From Ephemerocybe angulata (taxonomy: Eukaryota > Basidiomycota > Agaricomycetes > Agaricales > Psathyrellaceae): a DNA stretch of 64,000 nucleotides. Under the pieces are notes generated by a model that saw only the letters and a list, made by a program, of their open reading frames with translations, was not told the DNA's origin and did no database searches. The first letter of the stretch is position 1, and each line of letters opens with the position of its first letter. Shown here piece after piece: positions 1 to 12,026 of the stretch. The stretch lies in NCBI GenBank assembly GCA_013368325.1, contig JAACJK010000228.1, forward strand, positions 248,001 through 312,000. Direction: 5' to 3'. A program made the position numbers and the translations under genes.

Positions 1-362
1 GGGCCCTCAGGATCTCAAAATGAGAATAGGCTGTACACACCAAGAAGGGAATTGGTGTGCAGCGTCGTTTTGGCGCCCGTAAACATGTTTAATTTTACCA
101 GTATATATAATGTGGTGTTGAATCGCAACAACACACATCGCAATTGAGCCCCGTATCTACCCTCACTTTCAATCTCGGCCGAAACAAAGCATGGGACAAG
201 AACAGTACGCTTACATCGTTTATAGCAGATGTCGAGACTGACTTAGAATTGGTAGCTCGTCCGTCGCCGTGGGTGGACCTGAAGAGAGGTGAGCGATATC
301 CAATGCGAAGTGACACGATCGCCGAACTGATACCCCTCGTGAAGCGGACTCTGTAACCCGAT

Positions 363-1452
363 GAACCTTGATTAATCAAGCCGGCGTATAGCAAGCTTTT
401 CCGATTTAAATGAGAGCTGTTTAAACAACATTCAAAGCCATGATTAAACATCTAGAAGCTCAACATATGTGGTGCCCGTCGTGCCAATGCACAACCATTT
501 ACTCACCAGTTTTTCAATGGGGCTTGATTAAACTCATTTCAAAGTAGTAATGTTCTGATGTTAGGGTAAATAGGTTATTCTGTTTAAATGAACACGGTGT
601 ATGCCATACATGAAATAGCTTGGGGAGAGGTCGGCTTTGCAAGGCTGCGAACCGGCGTCTAAACAATGTTATCCGTGGTTAAACGGAGATCAAAGTGCTC
701 CTCGCCGCTGATGGCGGCGATGTTGGAGCTTGGAGCGGCAAGGCTCACCCGGCCGCGAGCTCCAAGTCCCTGTCTCCACCCCCAGTGATGGTAGACAGAG
801 GCGAAGGAGCGAGAGTTCCCAAATGATAAGTCCCACATGTTATATACTCCACCAGTGTTTGTCTATCAGTGCTGTTTATTACCGTTCAACAAGCTGAACG
901 TGACCGTGTCGAGACGCGTTCACGCGTTATTTGGTTTGATACCATATGGTACACATCCGCGAGGTATATAAGCCAGCACTCCATCATCAAATCCGCATCC
1001 CTTCTCTTCCCTCTTCCACCACCATCCCAGACGTGGTGGCAGAGGGACTTGACGGGATCTCGACTTCTCGTCGAGCCTTCGGGCACTTGAGGGGCGGGTT
1101 GCCAGTCACACAGCTGGCAATGCGGGCTCCGTTTAAACAGGATCCCCGCTTGTTTAAACGGGCTCCTCACGATGCCGTTGTTTAAATGTAGCTCTGTAGT
1201 ACTTGCCATTTAATTGTACCGTGATTTAATTATTTCTTCGTCATTTAATCAAACGAGCGAATGCGATGTTTAATCAACCCCGATCCCTGCAGTACCTGAT
1301 TCAACGCGAAGAAAGAGTGGGTTTGAGGCCATTTAAACAGGGAAGAGCAGCGCCCCCCTAACCTTGATTAATCGCGGCGTTGAATATTGTTTAAACAACT
1401 CTGATTTAAATCGAAAACGCTTGCCATACGCCGGCTTGATTAATCAAGGTCC
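363..1452. repeat. Inverted-repeat pair (arms about 363-447 and 1371-1452)
   Basis: An arm of about 85 bp starting CTTGATTAATCAAG recurs in reverse orientation at 1371-1452, with matching GATTTAAAT and GTTTAAAC blocks. Similarity continues weakly outward, about 330-362 against 1453-1480. The roughly 900 bp between the arms is full of short TTTAA-centred palindromes (GTTTAAAC, ATTTAAAT, ATTTAATC). I see no open frame with coding character here. This looks like the decayed termini of a DNA transposon, but no target-site duplication was found, so the assignment is inference. Confidence 0.5.
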
Positions 1453-1475
1453 ATCGGACTTTTGGCGGACTTCAT

Positions 1476-4400
1476 ATGACCAGTATGTATTGTATGATTA
1501 TTGGACCCACACCCATTGTGATTTCTTATCAGACTTCGCTAGATATTGTGGTCGAGCGCATCGGCAGTAGTGATGATCATAAGACCTCTCTGAACTTGAA
1601 AGAGCTCTTGGTATTTGGTATCCCGGGCTCAGAAGAGGGGACGTGTTTCGGGCTTGCCAACACTTCGTCAGGACGGTGGGAGATGGTGGGCTCTATTGAG
1701 CTGTGAGTGTTTCCACTTTTACAATTGAGTAGGTTTGGTCACTAAACTTCGGCCTGAAGACTTTCTGAGATGGATGGGATTGACTTCATTGTCAAATGTG
1801 AGGATGACGAGGACATTGGGATCGTTCATCTGGACATCGCGAATATGGGAAGTAGCAAGATACAGCCCGAAAACGGTAAAGACAGCAACTAGTTCGGAGT
1901 AAAGGATAATCATATTGATTAAAGGATATCTCACAGGTTTTAGCCAGAACGTGGACATGTTCGATGCGCAGGCACCGCTGGCAATCTCTTGGGAGCTGGT
2001 CGAGATACCACGAGATGACGCTCTGGTAGCGGACGGTCAGTGATTTCATGACTGGAATTTAAATAAAGGGGATATTTATTTACCCCATTTATGTAGGGCT
2101 TGCGCTTCATTTGCACGACCATGGTATCGAGCGAGTGCGCTGCTTCTTGCAGACTGGCAGGCTCTCAGAAATCGCCGAAGGAATCTCAGCGCTTCAGGAG
2201 GCAGTGCGCCTAACTCATCGTGATCATCCTGACCTGTCTGACCGATTGCACAACCTCGGGGTCTCGTTCATCCGTCGCTTTGAACGAACTGGGCAGCTCT
2301 CAGACTTGTCTGACGCCATCTCTGTCCAGCGGAGAGAAGTGGGACTCACGCCTGAGAATCACACCAACCTACCTGATCGTCTCAACGAACTCGGGAACTC
2401 GCTAACCCGTCGCTTCGAGCGGGGAGGAGAGTTCTCAGACATCTCTGAGGCCATCTCGGTGCGGGAGACTTCAGTGAGGCTCACTCCTGAAGGGCATGCC
2501 GACTTGCCTCGCTTTCTCAACAACCTCGGGAACTCATTGACCCGTCGCTTCGAGCATACAGGCGAGCTCTCGGACATTTCTGAAGCCATCTCAGTGCGGC
2601 AGAGAGCACTGGAACTCACTCCTGCGGGCCATGCCAACCTACCTGGTCGTCTCAGCAACCTCGGGAACGCATTCTCCAGCCGCTTCGAACGGACCGGACA
2701 GCTCGCAGACATCTCTGAGGCCATTTCAACCCAGCAAAGAGCAGTCGTGCTCACTCCTGAAGGCCGTGCCGAACTGCCCAGCTATCTCAACAACCTCGGG
2801 ATTTCGCTCACATGTCGCTTCGATCAGACGAATGAGCTCTCAGATATCTCTGAGGCCATCACGGTGCGCCAGAGAGCAGTGAGACTTGCACATGAAGGTC
2901 ATACCAACCTTCCTCGCTATCTCAAAAACCTCGGGAACTCGTTCACTAGTCGCTTCGAACGGACTGGGCAGCTCTCGGACCTCTCTGAGGCCATTTCAGC
3001 GAACCAAAGAGCAGTTGAACTCACTCCTGAAGGTGATTCCGACCTGCCTGGCTATCTCACCAACCTCGGAGCCTCATTAAGGAGTCGCTTTAAACGGACT
3101 GGGAACCTCTCAGACCTCTCTGAGGCCGTATCAGTTCATCGAAGAGCAGTCGGGCTGACTCCTGACGGTCATGCCAACCTACCAGCTCATCTCAGTGACC
3201 TCGGTATTTCCCTCGACACTCGCTTCGAACGGACCAGGCAGCTCTCAGACGTTTCTGAGGCTGTTTCAGTGCAGCAGAAAGCAGTAGCACTCACTCCTGA
3301 GGGCCATACCAACTTGCCCGGCCGACTTAACAACCTCGGGATCTCGTTAACCCGTCGGTTCGAGCAGACGGGTGAGCTCTCAGATCTATCTGAGGCCATC
3401 TCAGTCCGGCAGACCGCAGTGGGACTCACTCCTGAAGGTCATACCGACCTGCCTCGTTATCTTAATATTCTCGGAGGCTTGTTTTCGCGTCGCTTCGAGC
3501 GGACAGGCGAGCTCTCGGACCTCTCTGAGGCCATCTCAGTGCAGCAGAGCGTAGTCGAACTCACTCCAGGCGGTCATGCCGACCTGCCGGCCTTTCTCAC
3601 CAACCTCGGAACCTCGTTCGATCGTCGCTTCGAACGGACAGGACAGCTCTCAGACATCTCTGAGGCTGTCTCGGTACTGCAGAGAGTAGTTCACCTCAGT
3701 GACCATGATCATGATTCCGACCTTCCTAGCCGCCTCAACAACCTCGGGATCGCGTTCTTCCGTCGTTTCGAACGGAGGAAGTATTTCTCAGACCTCTCAG
3801 AGGCCATATCAGCGTTCCAAAGAGCAGTGGAGCTCACTCCTGAAGGCCATGCAGACCTGCCTGGCTATCTCACCAACCTCGGAACCACGTTGAGGAGTCG
3901 CTTCCAAGGGATTGGGGAGGTCTCAGATCTCTCTGAGGCCATCTCAGTGCAGCAGAGAGCACTGGAACTCGTTCCTGAAGGTGATGCTGACCTGCCTGCC
4001 CATCTACACAACCTCGCGATTTCTCTCACCCACCGCTTCGAACGGACTGAGCAGCTCTCAGACATCTCTGAGGCCATCTCAATGCTACAGAGGGCAGTGG
4101 GACTGACTCCTGAGGGTCATGCACACCTACCTGGCCATCTCAGCAACCTTGGAGGTTCGCTCACTGAACGCTTCAAATGGACGGGCGACCGCTCGGACAT
4201 CTCTGAGGCCATCTCGGTCCGGCAGAGAGCGTTGGAACTTACTCCTGAGGGTCATGCCGACCTGCCTCGAGCTCTCCACAACCTCGGGATATCGTTCAAC
4301 GACCGTTTTATCTCGGGTGGTGACCACCATGATTTAGACGCAAGTATATCTCGCCACAAGGCCGCAGCGACCTCTACCATCGGTTCCCCGCAAATTAAAC

Positions 4401-6148
4401 TGGACGCCGCTAGGGATTGGGCCCAGTTGTTGATTCAACATTATCCAGAATCGCCGGAGATCTTCCCATCCTTCAACACGGCATTACGCTTGGTCACTTT
4501 GGTTGCAGGGCTCGAACAAACGGTACAAGGTCGATATGCCCAACTTCAAGGCATGTCAGGACTGGCTCTGGAGGCGGCTGCCGCTGCGTGCGCACTCGAT
4601 AGAGCAGATACGGCCGTAGAGTGGCTTGAACAAGGCCGTTGCCTCGTCTGGAGCCAGCTGAAGAGTCTCCGTAAGCCACTTGACGACTTAAAAATCTACG
4701 ACAGCGCACTTGCGCAGAGGATTGCAGATATCTCGAAGCGACTCGAGAGCGTCGGATCGTCTCGAGGCGCACCCCATATGAGCATGTCGTTAACGGAGAA
4801 GATGTCGCTGGAGGACCAGGCTTGTGCCCATCTGAATCTCGCAGGGCAGTGGGATGATCTCCTCAAACAGGCGAGGGCGATTCCTGGCTTCGAATCCTTC
4901 CTCATGCCCCCACCATGCTCCGCCTTACTACAGCATCTCCCGGAACCAGGCCCAATCATCGTCATCAATGTCGATAAGCGACGGTGCGATGCGCTTGCAG
5001 TCATGACTGGGGTAGACGAGCCTCTCCTTATTCCCCTTCCTCACTTCTCCCTCGTCAAAGCCAACAAGTATCGCGCCAATTTGACGAGCCAACTTAAATC
5101 TCGTGATCTGCGCGTTCGGGAAGGAGAGTCGGTGACGGTTCCAGATGGCGAGTTGCAGGGGAGAGGCATCAACCCTGCATGGGAAGAAAAAGGGATCGAA
5201 GATGTCCTTCGCGGCCTGTGGACAGAGGTAGTGAAACCAATCTTGGACGGACTAGGTTTCTCAGTACGTGCCTTCTATCTCACCTTCGTCTTCCAGTGTT
5301 GACACTCCGCGCAGCGAACCGATCTAACATCTGAAAAAGCCCTACCGAGGATCTGGTGGTGTCCGACCGGGACATTGTCCTTCCTTCCCCTTCACGCAGC
5401 GGGGATATACCGAGGCTCAAATGCTGAGAGTGTCCTTGATTACGTCGTATCATCCTACACGCCAACCGTCACCGCTATCGCCGATCGAGTAGCGAATCGT
5501 TTCTCAGTTGACACGACCACGTCAGGTGTATTCTTGACAAGCCAGCCAAACACACCAGGCGCTTCCTCAATCCCTGGAACTACGAGGGAGGTGCAGGATA
5601 TTTTCAAAAAGGCCGAGGAAAACGGAGTGAGGGCGCTTAAAGTTGATGGGGACGAACTTACAGTCGGTGCTTGTCTCGAGCACATGCAGAACTACAGCAG
5701 CATCCACCTCGCATGCCACGGTTCACAGAACGCAGCCGAGCCACTGCAGAGTCGTTTCCTCTTCCACACAGGTGCCCTGGATCTCGCCGTGATCCTTCAG
5801 TCAAACCTCATGAACGCCGATCTCGCGTTTCTGTCTGCGTGTCAGACAAGCACCGGTGATGAGAAGATCTCCGATGAAGCTGCCCACCTCGCGGCTGGGA
5901 TGCTCGCTGCGGGATACCGCCGAGTAGTGGCGACTATGTGGTCGATTGGTGATCAGCCTGCACAGGAGGTTGCCACCAATTTCTACGACTATATTTTTGC
6001 TCGTAGGGAGAGCGCGAGCGATACTACTTTCGATGGGTCCCTTTCCGCGTATGCCTTACACCACGCCGTTCAGAAATTGAGACTTCGTCTCGAAGACTCA
6101 GAACGCTCGTTACTTACTTGGGTCCCGTTTGTCCATTTCGGTTATTGA
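1476..6148 (+). CDS. TPR-CHAT protein 1 (about 1467 aa, five exons)
   Basis: Proposed exons are 1476-1702, 1760-1875, 1937-2035, 2136-5263 and 5315-6148; all phases agree. The large exon has no in-frame ATG near its beginning, so upstream exons are required. Exons 1-3 encode a module of about 147 residues of mixed, possibly beta-rich (C2-like) character that I cannot name. Then come about 16 TPR-like repeats of 45 residues (135 bp), consensus RFERTGxLSDxSEAIS. A conserved linker follows (EWLEQGRCLVWSQL and RAIPGFESFL). The C-terminal CHAT domain carries the expected catalytic His in HLACHGSQN and Cys in LSACQTSTG, and ends FVHFGY. CHAT domains are caspase-clan cysteine proteases; substrate and role here are unknown. 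The last intron (5264-5314) is well supported because splicing restores PRIWWCPTG. The true start may lie further upstream, where repeat DNA intervenes. Confidence 0.85.
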
Positions 6149-6944
6149 ATCGTGCCGGTTTCATATTATTCCTCTTCCTCCTTATGCATTTCCTTTTAGT
6201 TACTGCGACCGCGACTCAGAGCCTTTGTTACCCCCTTAGTACTCGTTCCTATGATTTACTATTGTGTTGCTACCTGTATCCGTCCGAGTCATATTTTATC
6301 ATATGCGCCTCTATTTTTCTCTGACTTTAGTCTAAGACCCATCTCCTAGTATCGGTAACATCCAGTCAACGGAAAGCATGTTCAAGGAGAACTTGAACCA
6401 CAACTCAGAATGAACCTCCTTGGGGGCAAGTTTGTGACGAATATAATACACCCATCTAATCCTCTGTGTTAAAATATTATTTTCACAATACAGCCCCGAC
6501 TTGGGCCCACTTGCTCCAAAACAGACGAGCGGCGAATAGCTTGATTGGAGCGCGAAGATAAGACGACGAACACCTCGACTCGTGTTCACCAGTTACCGGC
6601 ATACCGCAGCAACTTTGGTGACTCCTAGGCTCCTAAGTAGCGCATCCCGCTGCGACCATATCCACTTACCCGCCCTTGCCCGCATCGTACCCCAGTTGAG
6701 CTTACCTCCACCCCATACCCACTCAGAATTCTGCCAACGATAACCCAACGATAACACTACACTCTTCCCGGCGTTCTTGTAGATAATCCTTGTGGGGTTG
6801 ATAATCTCCCTTCGGATGATAGCGACGCCAAGCCCTTGGTCGACGTTTGCAGCCGGGATAGGCGTCGTGTCAGCGGTGACAGGTGTACTCGCATTCCTAG
6901 CGCTCATCGCGGGGCTCGTAGTCGTAAGCTGCAGACTCGACTCC
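6149..6944. other. Intergenic, no gene recognised
   Basis: This is the 3' flank of TPR-CHAT gene 1 plus about 700 bp without convincing coding signal on either strand. It leads into the HSP60 pseudogene. Confidence 0.5.
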
Positions 6945-7500
6945 CCCTCCAGGCAGGATACCCTCCTCGCCCACCGCGCATTGCGTTCAACACACCGTGG
7001 TACCAATCCTTCTTCTCCCCGTCCTCGAGCCCGCTCACTCTTCCAACCTCGATGACAGCCGCACCTCCACTGAGCTTCGCAAGGCGCTCCTGAAGCTCCG
7101 AATGGCCGTTGTCGGAGGTCGTAGGATGCTCAACGAGCGAGTGGGGCTGGTTGCGCCCCTGGTCGTATCGTCCTTCGTCCTCGTCAGAGATCCTGTCGAG
7201 CCGAGGAAGTCGACATAGCCTTCTGGAGCTTCGACTTGAGCTCATGTGTGAAGACGTGGCTGCCCGTGAGGATCGTGAGGCTGCCGAGGATGCTCTTGCG
7301 GTTGTCACCAAACCCAGACACCTTGACCATGGCGACCTGGAGTTGTCCACGGGGCTTGTTCTGGATACGTCCTCCCCGATGATGATGAGAGGGCAGCGGG
7401 ACTGGGCAGCTTCGAGCGTGTGGAAGATGTCTTGCAGGAGCGAGGTCTTCGTCTCGGAGAGGAGGATGAGCGGTTTTTCGAATTCGCGCCCTCTGTCGTC
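6945..7500 (-). pseudogene. Mitochondrial HSP60 (chaperonin) pseudogene fragment
   Basis: Reading the minus strand, successive frames give pieces that match the Hsp60/GroEL family in order: [10 protein letters not shown] with LLQDI and LEAA, then RGQLQVA with [11 protein letters not shown] and LTG, then PTTSD with LQERLAKLSGG, AVIEVG and GEKKD. These correspond to the apical and intermediate domains of a mitochondrial chaperonin. The pieces lie in different frames and residues are missing between them. Both the N-terminal equatorial part and the C-terminus are absent. It is therefore a decayed fragment, not a gene. No parent gene lies in the window. Confidence 0.85.
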
Positions 7501-7989
7501 GTAGACATGATGGAAGGGCAACGAACGAATGATGCAAACGGGATAATCATACAAATGGGAGGCGGGACACGCCAGGACACGCCGAAGTCTGTGGGAATAA
7601 TCAGGTGACACCTTGATAAGATAAGATAATATCGAGAGATCAAGCGATTAGGCGCCCGGACGAGGAAGGGTGCCCTTCCATCGACCTCGAACGCGCGTGG
7701 CGCCTCGTGTTCCGAAATGAGACGAAGACGCCTCACAGCTTGTACCCTCCCCTCCAATGGCGGCTGTATGATACATGCAAAGGTTTCTGAGGCCGCCAGG
7801 CCTGGTCACTGGAGAGAACCTTTACACACCGTCAGTCTTCTCACAAAACACATCATGCTCAAGGCTGACAGTCTCCCAAACGAGCACATAGTGCTCATTT
7901 GGTGCTCATCCGAGAAGTATGTGCATTATTCGGGCGCGCCACAGCGAGCCTCGTGATGTGGGGTAGTTCCGGAGTGGGACCGCAACACC

Positions 7990-9094
7990 TTCATATATGA
8001 CGTTCAAAGTGCACCAAAATTCATCCTCCCCCCCACCTTTTATTTCCCCACCCCCCTTTTGACTTTAACTCGTCTTTTTGCCAGTTTTAGCCTGTTTTGA
8101 CAAGACTTCGCAAAAGGGGGGGAATTTCCGAAAAGGGGGGAGAATCGCAACTTTCCCCCCTTTTTTGAAAATCTTCCCCCCTCTTTTCGGAAATTGATCC
8201 CCCCCTTTTCGACTGCCGGCATCGTCGAGTTCTCCCCCCCCCTGGGCCTTCATGGTAAGTACATTGATAATATGGCATGCATTGTATTTAGTTCAGTAAA
8301 TTGACTCCAAGCTCGATATGACCGTCGAGTGAATCGAGTCCGAGGTAAGTCAAAGACTCGTAATGGCGCCGGGTCTCGAGCTTAGCCTAAGCCTCAATGA
8401 GTGCGTTTACTCTGTATAGTCGCTCATATACTATACATACATCAACCTATATAAGTGGTTGCGAAGCTATTCAATTACCTTTACTGTGTTCAAAGTTCAG
8501 AGACATGGTTAAGTTTCCGTGAACCCTTTTCTGGCGCGTGGGCGGTCTGGCTGTGCCGCCCGAAGTCGGGACCTCGATTCATGGACATGAGTTGATAGCG
8601 CAGACAAGCACTTAGGATCTCGATACATAGTTATAGACAACTGCATACGTCTAAAGACGAATGCACTAATTGATGCATGGACTAATGAGTCGTCCCGACG
8701 CCTGGCCGACGCCATCAATCTTCGATTTGGCTTGGACTGGGTGGTCAGCTGCGCCATTATCACGAGTGACGAGCCTGAAGTCAATCTGCTCGATGAAATG
8801 CAAGGCACATTCTGTTGTGGTGTACAGTGCTTACTACTTTATAATTACATTCATGAAAAGGGGGGGAATTGTCATGCCGGCACCCAAAAAGGGGGGGATC
8901 AATTTCTGAAAGAGGGGGGGAGGATTTTCAAAAGGGGGGGAAAGTTGACATTCTCCCCCCTTTTCGAAGTTTTTTGAAGCCTGTTCAGAACACGCTAAAA
9001 CGACCAAAAATACGAGTTAAAGTCAAAAGGGGGGTGGGGAAATAAAAGGTGGGGGGAGGATGAATTATGGTGCACTTTGAACGTCATATTCATA
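7990..9094. mobile_element. Non-autonomous element with about 245-bp G/C-run inverted repeats (7996-9088), TSD TTCATA
   Basis: The left end TATGACGTTCAAAGTGCACC at 7996 recurs inverted at 9088, and similarity extends about 245 bp inward from each end. Each arm contains several runs of 6-9 C or G (CCCCCCTTTT, AAAAGGGGGG) in both senses, so each arm can also fold on itself. TTCATA flanks the element at 7990-7995 and 9089-9094. The roughly 590-bp centre encodes nothing I recognise. The superfamily is not assigned. Confidence 0.75.
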
Positions 9095-10588
9095 CATACC
9101 TACTCCTACCTCCCTACCTACCAGTTTCATGTTTTGATGCATATTAGAAGTAGCTCGAATTAGATTTGCTAATGAAACTTTACCGGAATTTGAGGACCTG
9201 GGCTCTGCTGACGGATTAGAAGATACTCACGCGGCCGATGGATACCTTGTGGTGATCTTCGTATCGCGGAGGAGAGAAGTCCCCTGGCGTGTGTTGAATG
9301 TTTCAACCAACCTTTAAACAACATAGAGAAGAAAAAGAGGTGCAAGTCCGCCAGCGCACCCGCATCGCTTCCAGACGGGCTGTGAGGTCCCCACTTGGGC
9401 GATCTTGGCTTTCTTTGGGGAAAGAAATTCCTGTGTACTCCAAGTATGTTACCAGCTTCCAGGCTCGAAGCTACTTAATACACACGGACACGGTCTACGC
9501 ACTTCCTTTGTGATGAACACTCAATTCTTGGCGTCTCTTAGTACGCACCTTAATGCCCGCCTTAAGTAGGAAGGTCTGTCGTACGGAAGCACTTCATTAA
9601 ACATATCAGAAGGTCGGTCCACGAGGTATGTAAGCGATTAGATCGTTTACCGATAAGCGCCCAAACGGTCGACTCGGGCGGATATAATGGAAATAAGTAG
9701 TCAGGGGAGCTTCTTACTCTGAGGGTTGAGAAGGGTTGAGAGTAGTGTTAGCAAGGAGCAGCATCTGGTCAAAAAAAGGGGTTCAAGCGAGAAGTCATAG
9801 GGTGGCTTGGCAAAGCCCCCCTGATCGGCAAATGTACCTCTGCCTAAACAGCTGTCAGCGGTCAGCCTCTATCAGCGAACGTTCTTCAATGATCCCGAGT
9901 ACAGCTGAGTACATAATCGCTTGATCATGAGACTCAGGCAAGCCCGATATCGGGATCTACATCTGTACGCCACATGCCAGGTCGGCAGATCCCCTGACGT
10001 TACACGACCGCCACGGCAGATCCCCGCTGACGTTACACTACCCAGCAGCGTGTATTACCGTGAGGAGGATGCCATAGACTCTCTTGGGGCCAAGAAGTGC
10101 ATGGATACAGAGGACGAACATGGCTGTGAGGGGGCTTGGCGATGCTTGAAACAAGAATGTGTGCACATCACCTCCAGCAGCCTCTGCTATTGTATGCGCG
10201 ACCAGGCGAAAATATCAGTTCATGTGTACCCCAAGAAAACCGCGTGGAGAGGGCAGCGTGAGCGCGCATCTGGGGTGATGTCCCTGAAGCTGGTACTGGC
10301 AAATCCAGATTCCAAAGCGATGGCTCGCCGAACGGAGTCTAAGTTCGGCAAGCCAACGCTTTGGCCAAAGGGGCATCACCCCGCGCCATGAGGTTCGCTC
10401 CAAGGCGCGCATTATGGCGCGCTTAAATTTTAAAGCGACGCAGGGTCACGCCACATGTGAAAAAGTGCAGATTGAAGAGGTGTGGCCAAGCGTACACCAT
10501 CTCAGTTGGCCCCATACCCCCGTTTCATCCTCTGATTTCCTGAGGAGCCGATCCAAACGTCGCGTAAGTAGATCAGCGGAGCCCTGAC
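9095..10588. other. Intergenic, no gene recognised
   Basis: About 1.5 kb. One 156-codon frame lies at 9921-10391 but has no family signature, splice support or plausible composition. Nothing else convincing was seen. Confidence 0.4.
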
Positions 10589-10595
10589 TATATAA
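10589..10595 (+). promoter_or_regulatory. TATA box of the secreted-protein gene
   Basis: TATATAA lies 68 nt upstream of the ATG at 10663. Pyrimidine-rich leader sequence lies between them, which is a normal arrangement for a fungal core promoter. Confidence 0.5.
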
Positions 10596-10662
10596 GAGAG
10601 AGTACTCTTTACTAGCTTTTTCCACCACCATTTCGCTCCAAGGATTCCAAATACCCTAAACC

Positions 10663-11331
10663 ATGCGCCTTCTCCTCCTCTCCTTTATCCCCCTTCTACT
10701 ACAGGTTGCCACGGCTTACTATGACGACGTACGTCCTCACGAACCGTTACCCATTTTGCAAGCACTGACAGCCCCTCCCCTATCCCCTACCGACTCAAAG
10801 TCCGACTTCTACGCAAGGGAGTACTACCCCGACAGCCTCAGTACTCGATCCGACGCGCTCACACACCTGAGCACACGCGAGCTTCTCGGCGAGCTCTCAT
10901 TACGCCTCGAGCGCAGAGGTAGCTGTATGTCAAAAGCAGACAAGGACTTCAAATGTGATGTGTGCGATACGAAGTTCCCCTGCACACAAGTGCGTCACTC
11001 CCCACCCGTCACTCCATAATCTTATTATGGCGTCGACGCACTCATACGAATATTGACATGCTTTCCGATTTATCAGAAGGACAGCCACCCGAGCAAGTGC
11101 ACAAAGTTCAAATGTGGGATGTGCGATCAGAAGTTCCTTGTGACACAAGTAAGTCACTCGTCAGTAGTCACTCCATAATCTGATTATGGCGTCGACGCAC
11201 TTATACTAATATTAACATGCTTTCCGATTTATCAGAAGCAAAGCCATGAGCGCGCGTGTACCCTTGCCTCGTCGTGCGTATCTCTCTCAATTTCGTTGAT
11301 TCCATGGCTCACAGGTCATCTATCAGGATGA
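10663..11331 (+). CDS. Small secreted cysteine-containing (effector-like) protein
   Basis: Exons are 10663-10989, 11077-11148 and 11236-11331, all in phase 0. An alternative third intron near 11275-11315 is possible. Residues 1-18 form a clear signal peptide (MRLLLLSFIPLLLQVATA). The mature protein has a low-complexity region, then CDVCDTKFPCTQ at the end of exon 1. Exon 2 encodes the related CGMCDQKFLVTQ, and exon 3 begins with a related KQSHERAC. The repeated C-x2-C-D-x-K-F unit and the nearly identical introns show a tandem exon-plus-intron duplication. I do not recognise the family. Size, secretion and paired cysteines are typical of fungal small secreted proteins or candidate effectors, but function is unknown. 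Confidence 0.75.
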
Positions 11332-12026
11332 AGGCAGCGGAGCGTCTCCAGCCTATGCTCCAATATTGAGGCCGACGTATCATCTGTGCAAAACACAATG
11401 AGAATGACTTCGTACCGCTATTGCATATATCCTAAGTACCTGGCGCAGCATTCTGATCAGCTGCTTGGCATCACAGTGAGAGAAGGCCCATCGCTACTTA
11501 GGTTAGCAGCTCGAATCGCAGGTCTAGGTCTACCAAATACGTAAATCGCATCCACGAACCCACATTTCCCGGTCAGTCGTTAGCTATACAGTCTGAGTAT
11601 ATCGAACGGGGTGATTATCGTTGCGCATGTCGTAGCCCCAGTCACGAATCGACCGTCCTGGTGAGCCGCCCAGGAACCTACATACATACACGAATCACAT
11701 GTGCGCGTCACCCACGATTAGTCCACCGCACGTTTCCTTATGCGCCGTACAGAGAGCGATGCATACGCTCGAGCTCGCGCAAGAAGCGCGGTTCGCTCAA
11801 GCTCGGAGTCTCAAGCATCCCATCCTAAGTAAACCATGTCGTCCCATCGGGTTCAACAATCGCACCTACAGATACAAGAACTCACCCTCGCCTCACAAAC
11901 ACATCCCAAACCTCAAAGTTCTCAAAAGAAAGCGCAAAAAAGAAAGAACGAATCGAATCGCCCTCACAGAACTTCACAACACTACTTATACACATCGAAA
12001 CGCCCGACTACAACCTCGATTCCACC
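11332..12026. other. Intergenic between the secreted-protein gene and RPN6
   Basis: About 700 bp between converging genes. Long open frames on the plus strand at the RPN6 3' end are antisense shadows. No further gene was seen. Confidence 0.5.

Noticed and set aside
2150..4330. Regular repeats that might suggest a CRISPR-like or satellite array
   Set aside because: The units are 135 bp, continuously coding and TPR-like, with no spacers.
9921..10391. A 156-codon plus-strand frame
   Set aside because: Composition is not convincing, no domain is visible, and no promoter or splice signals support it.
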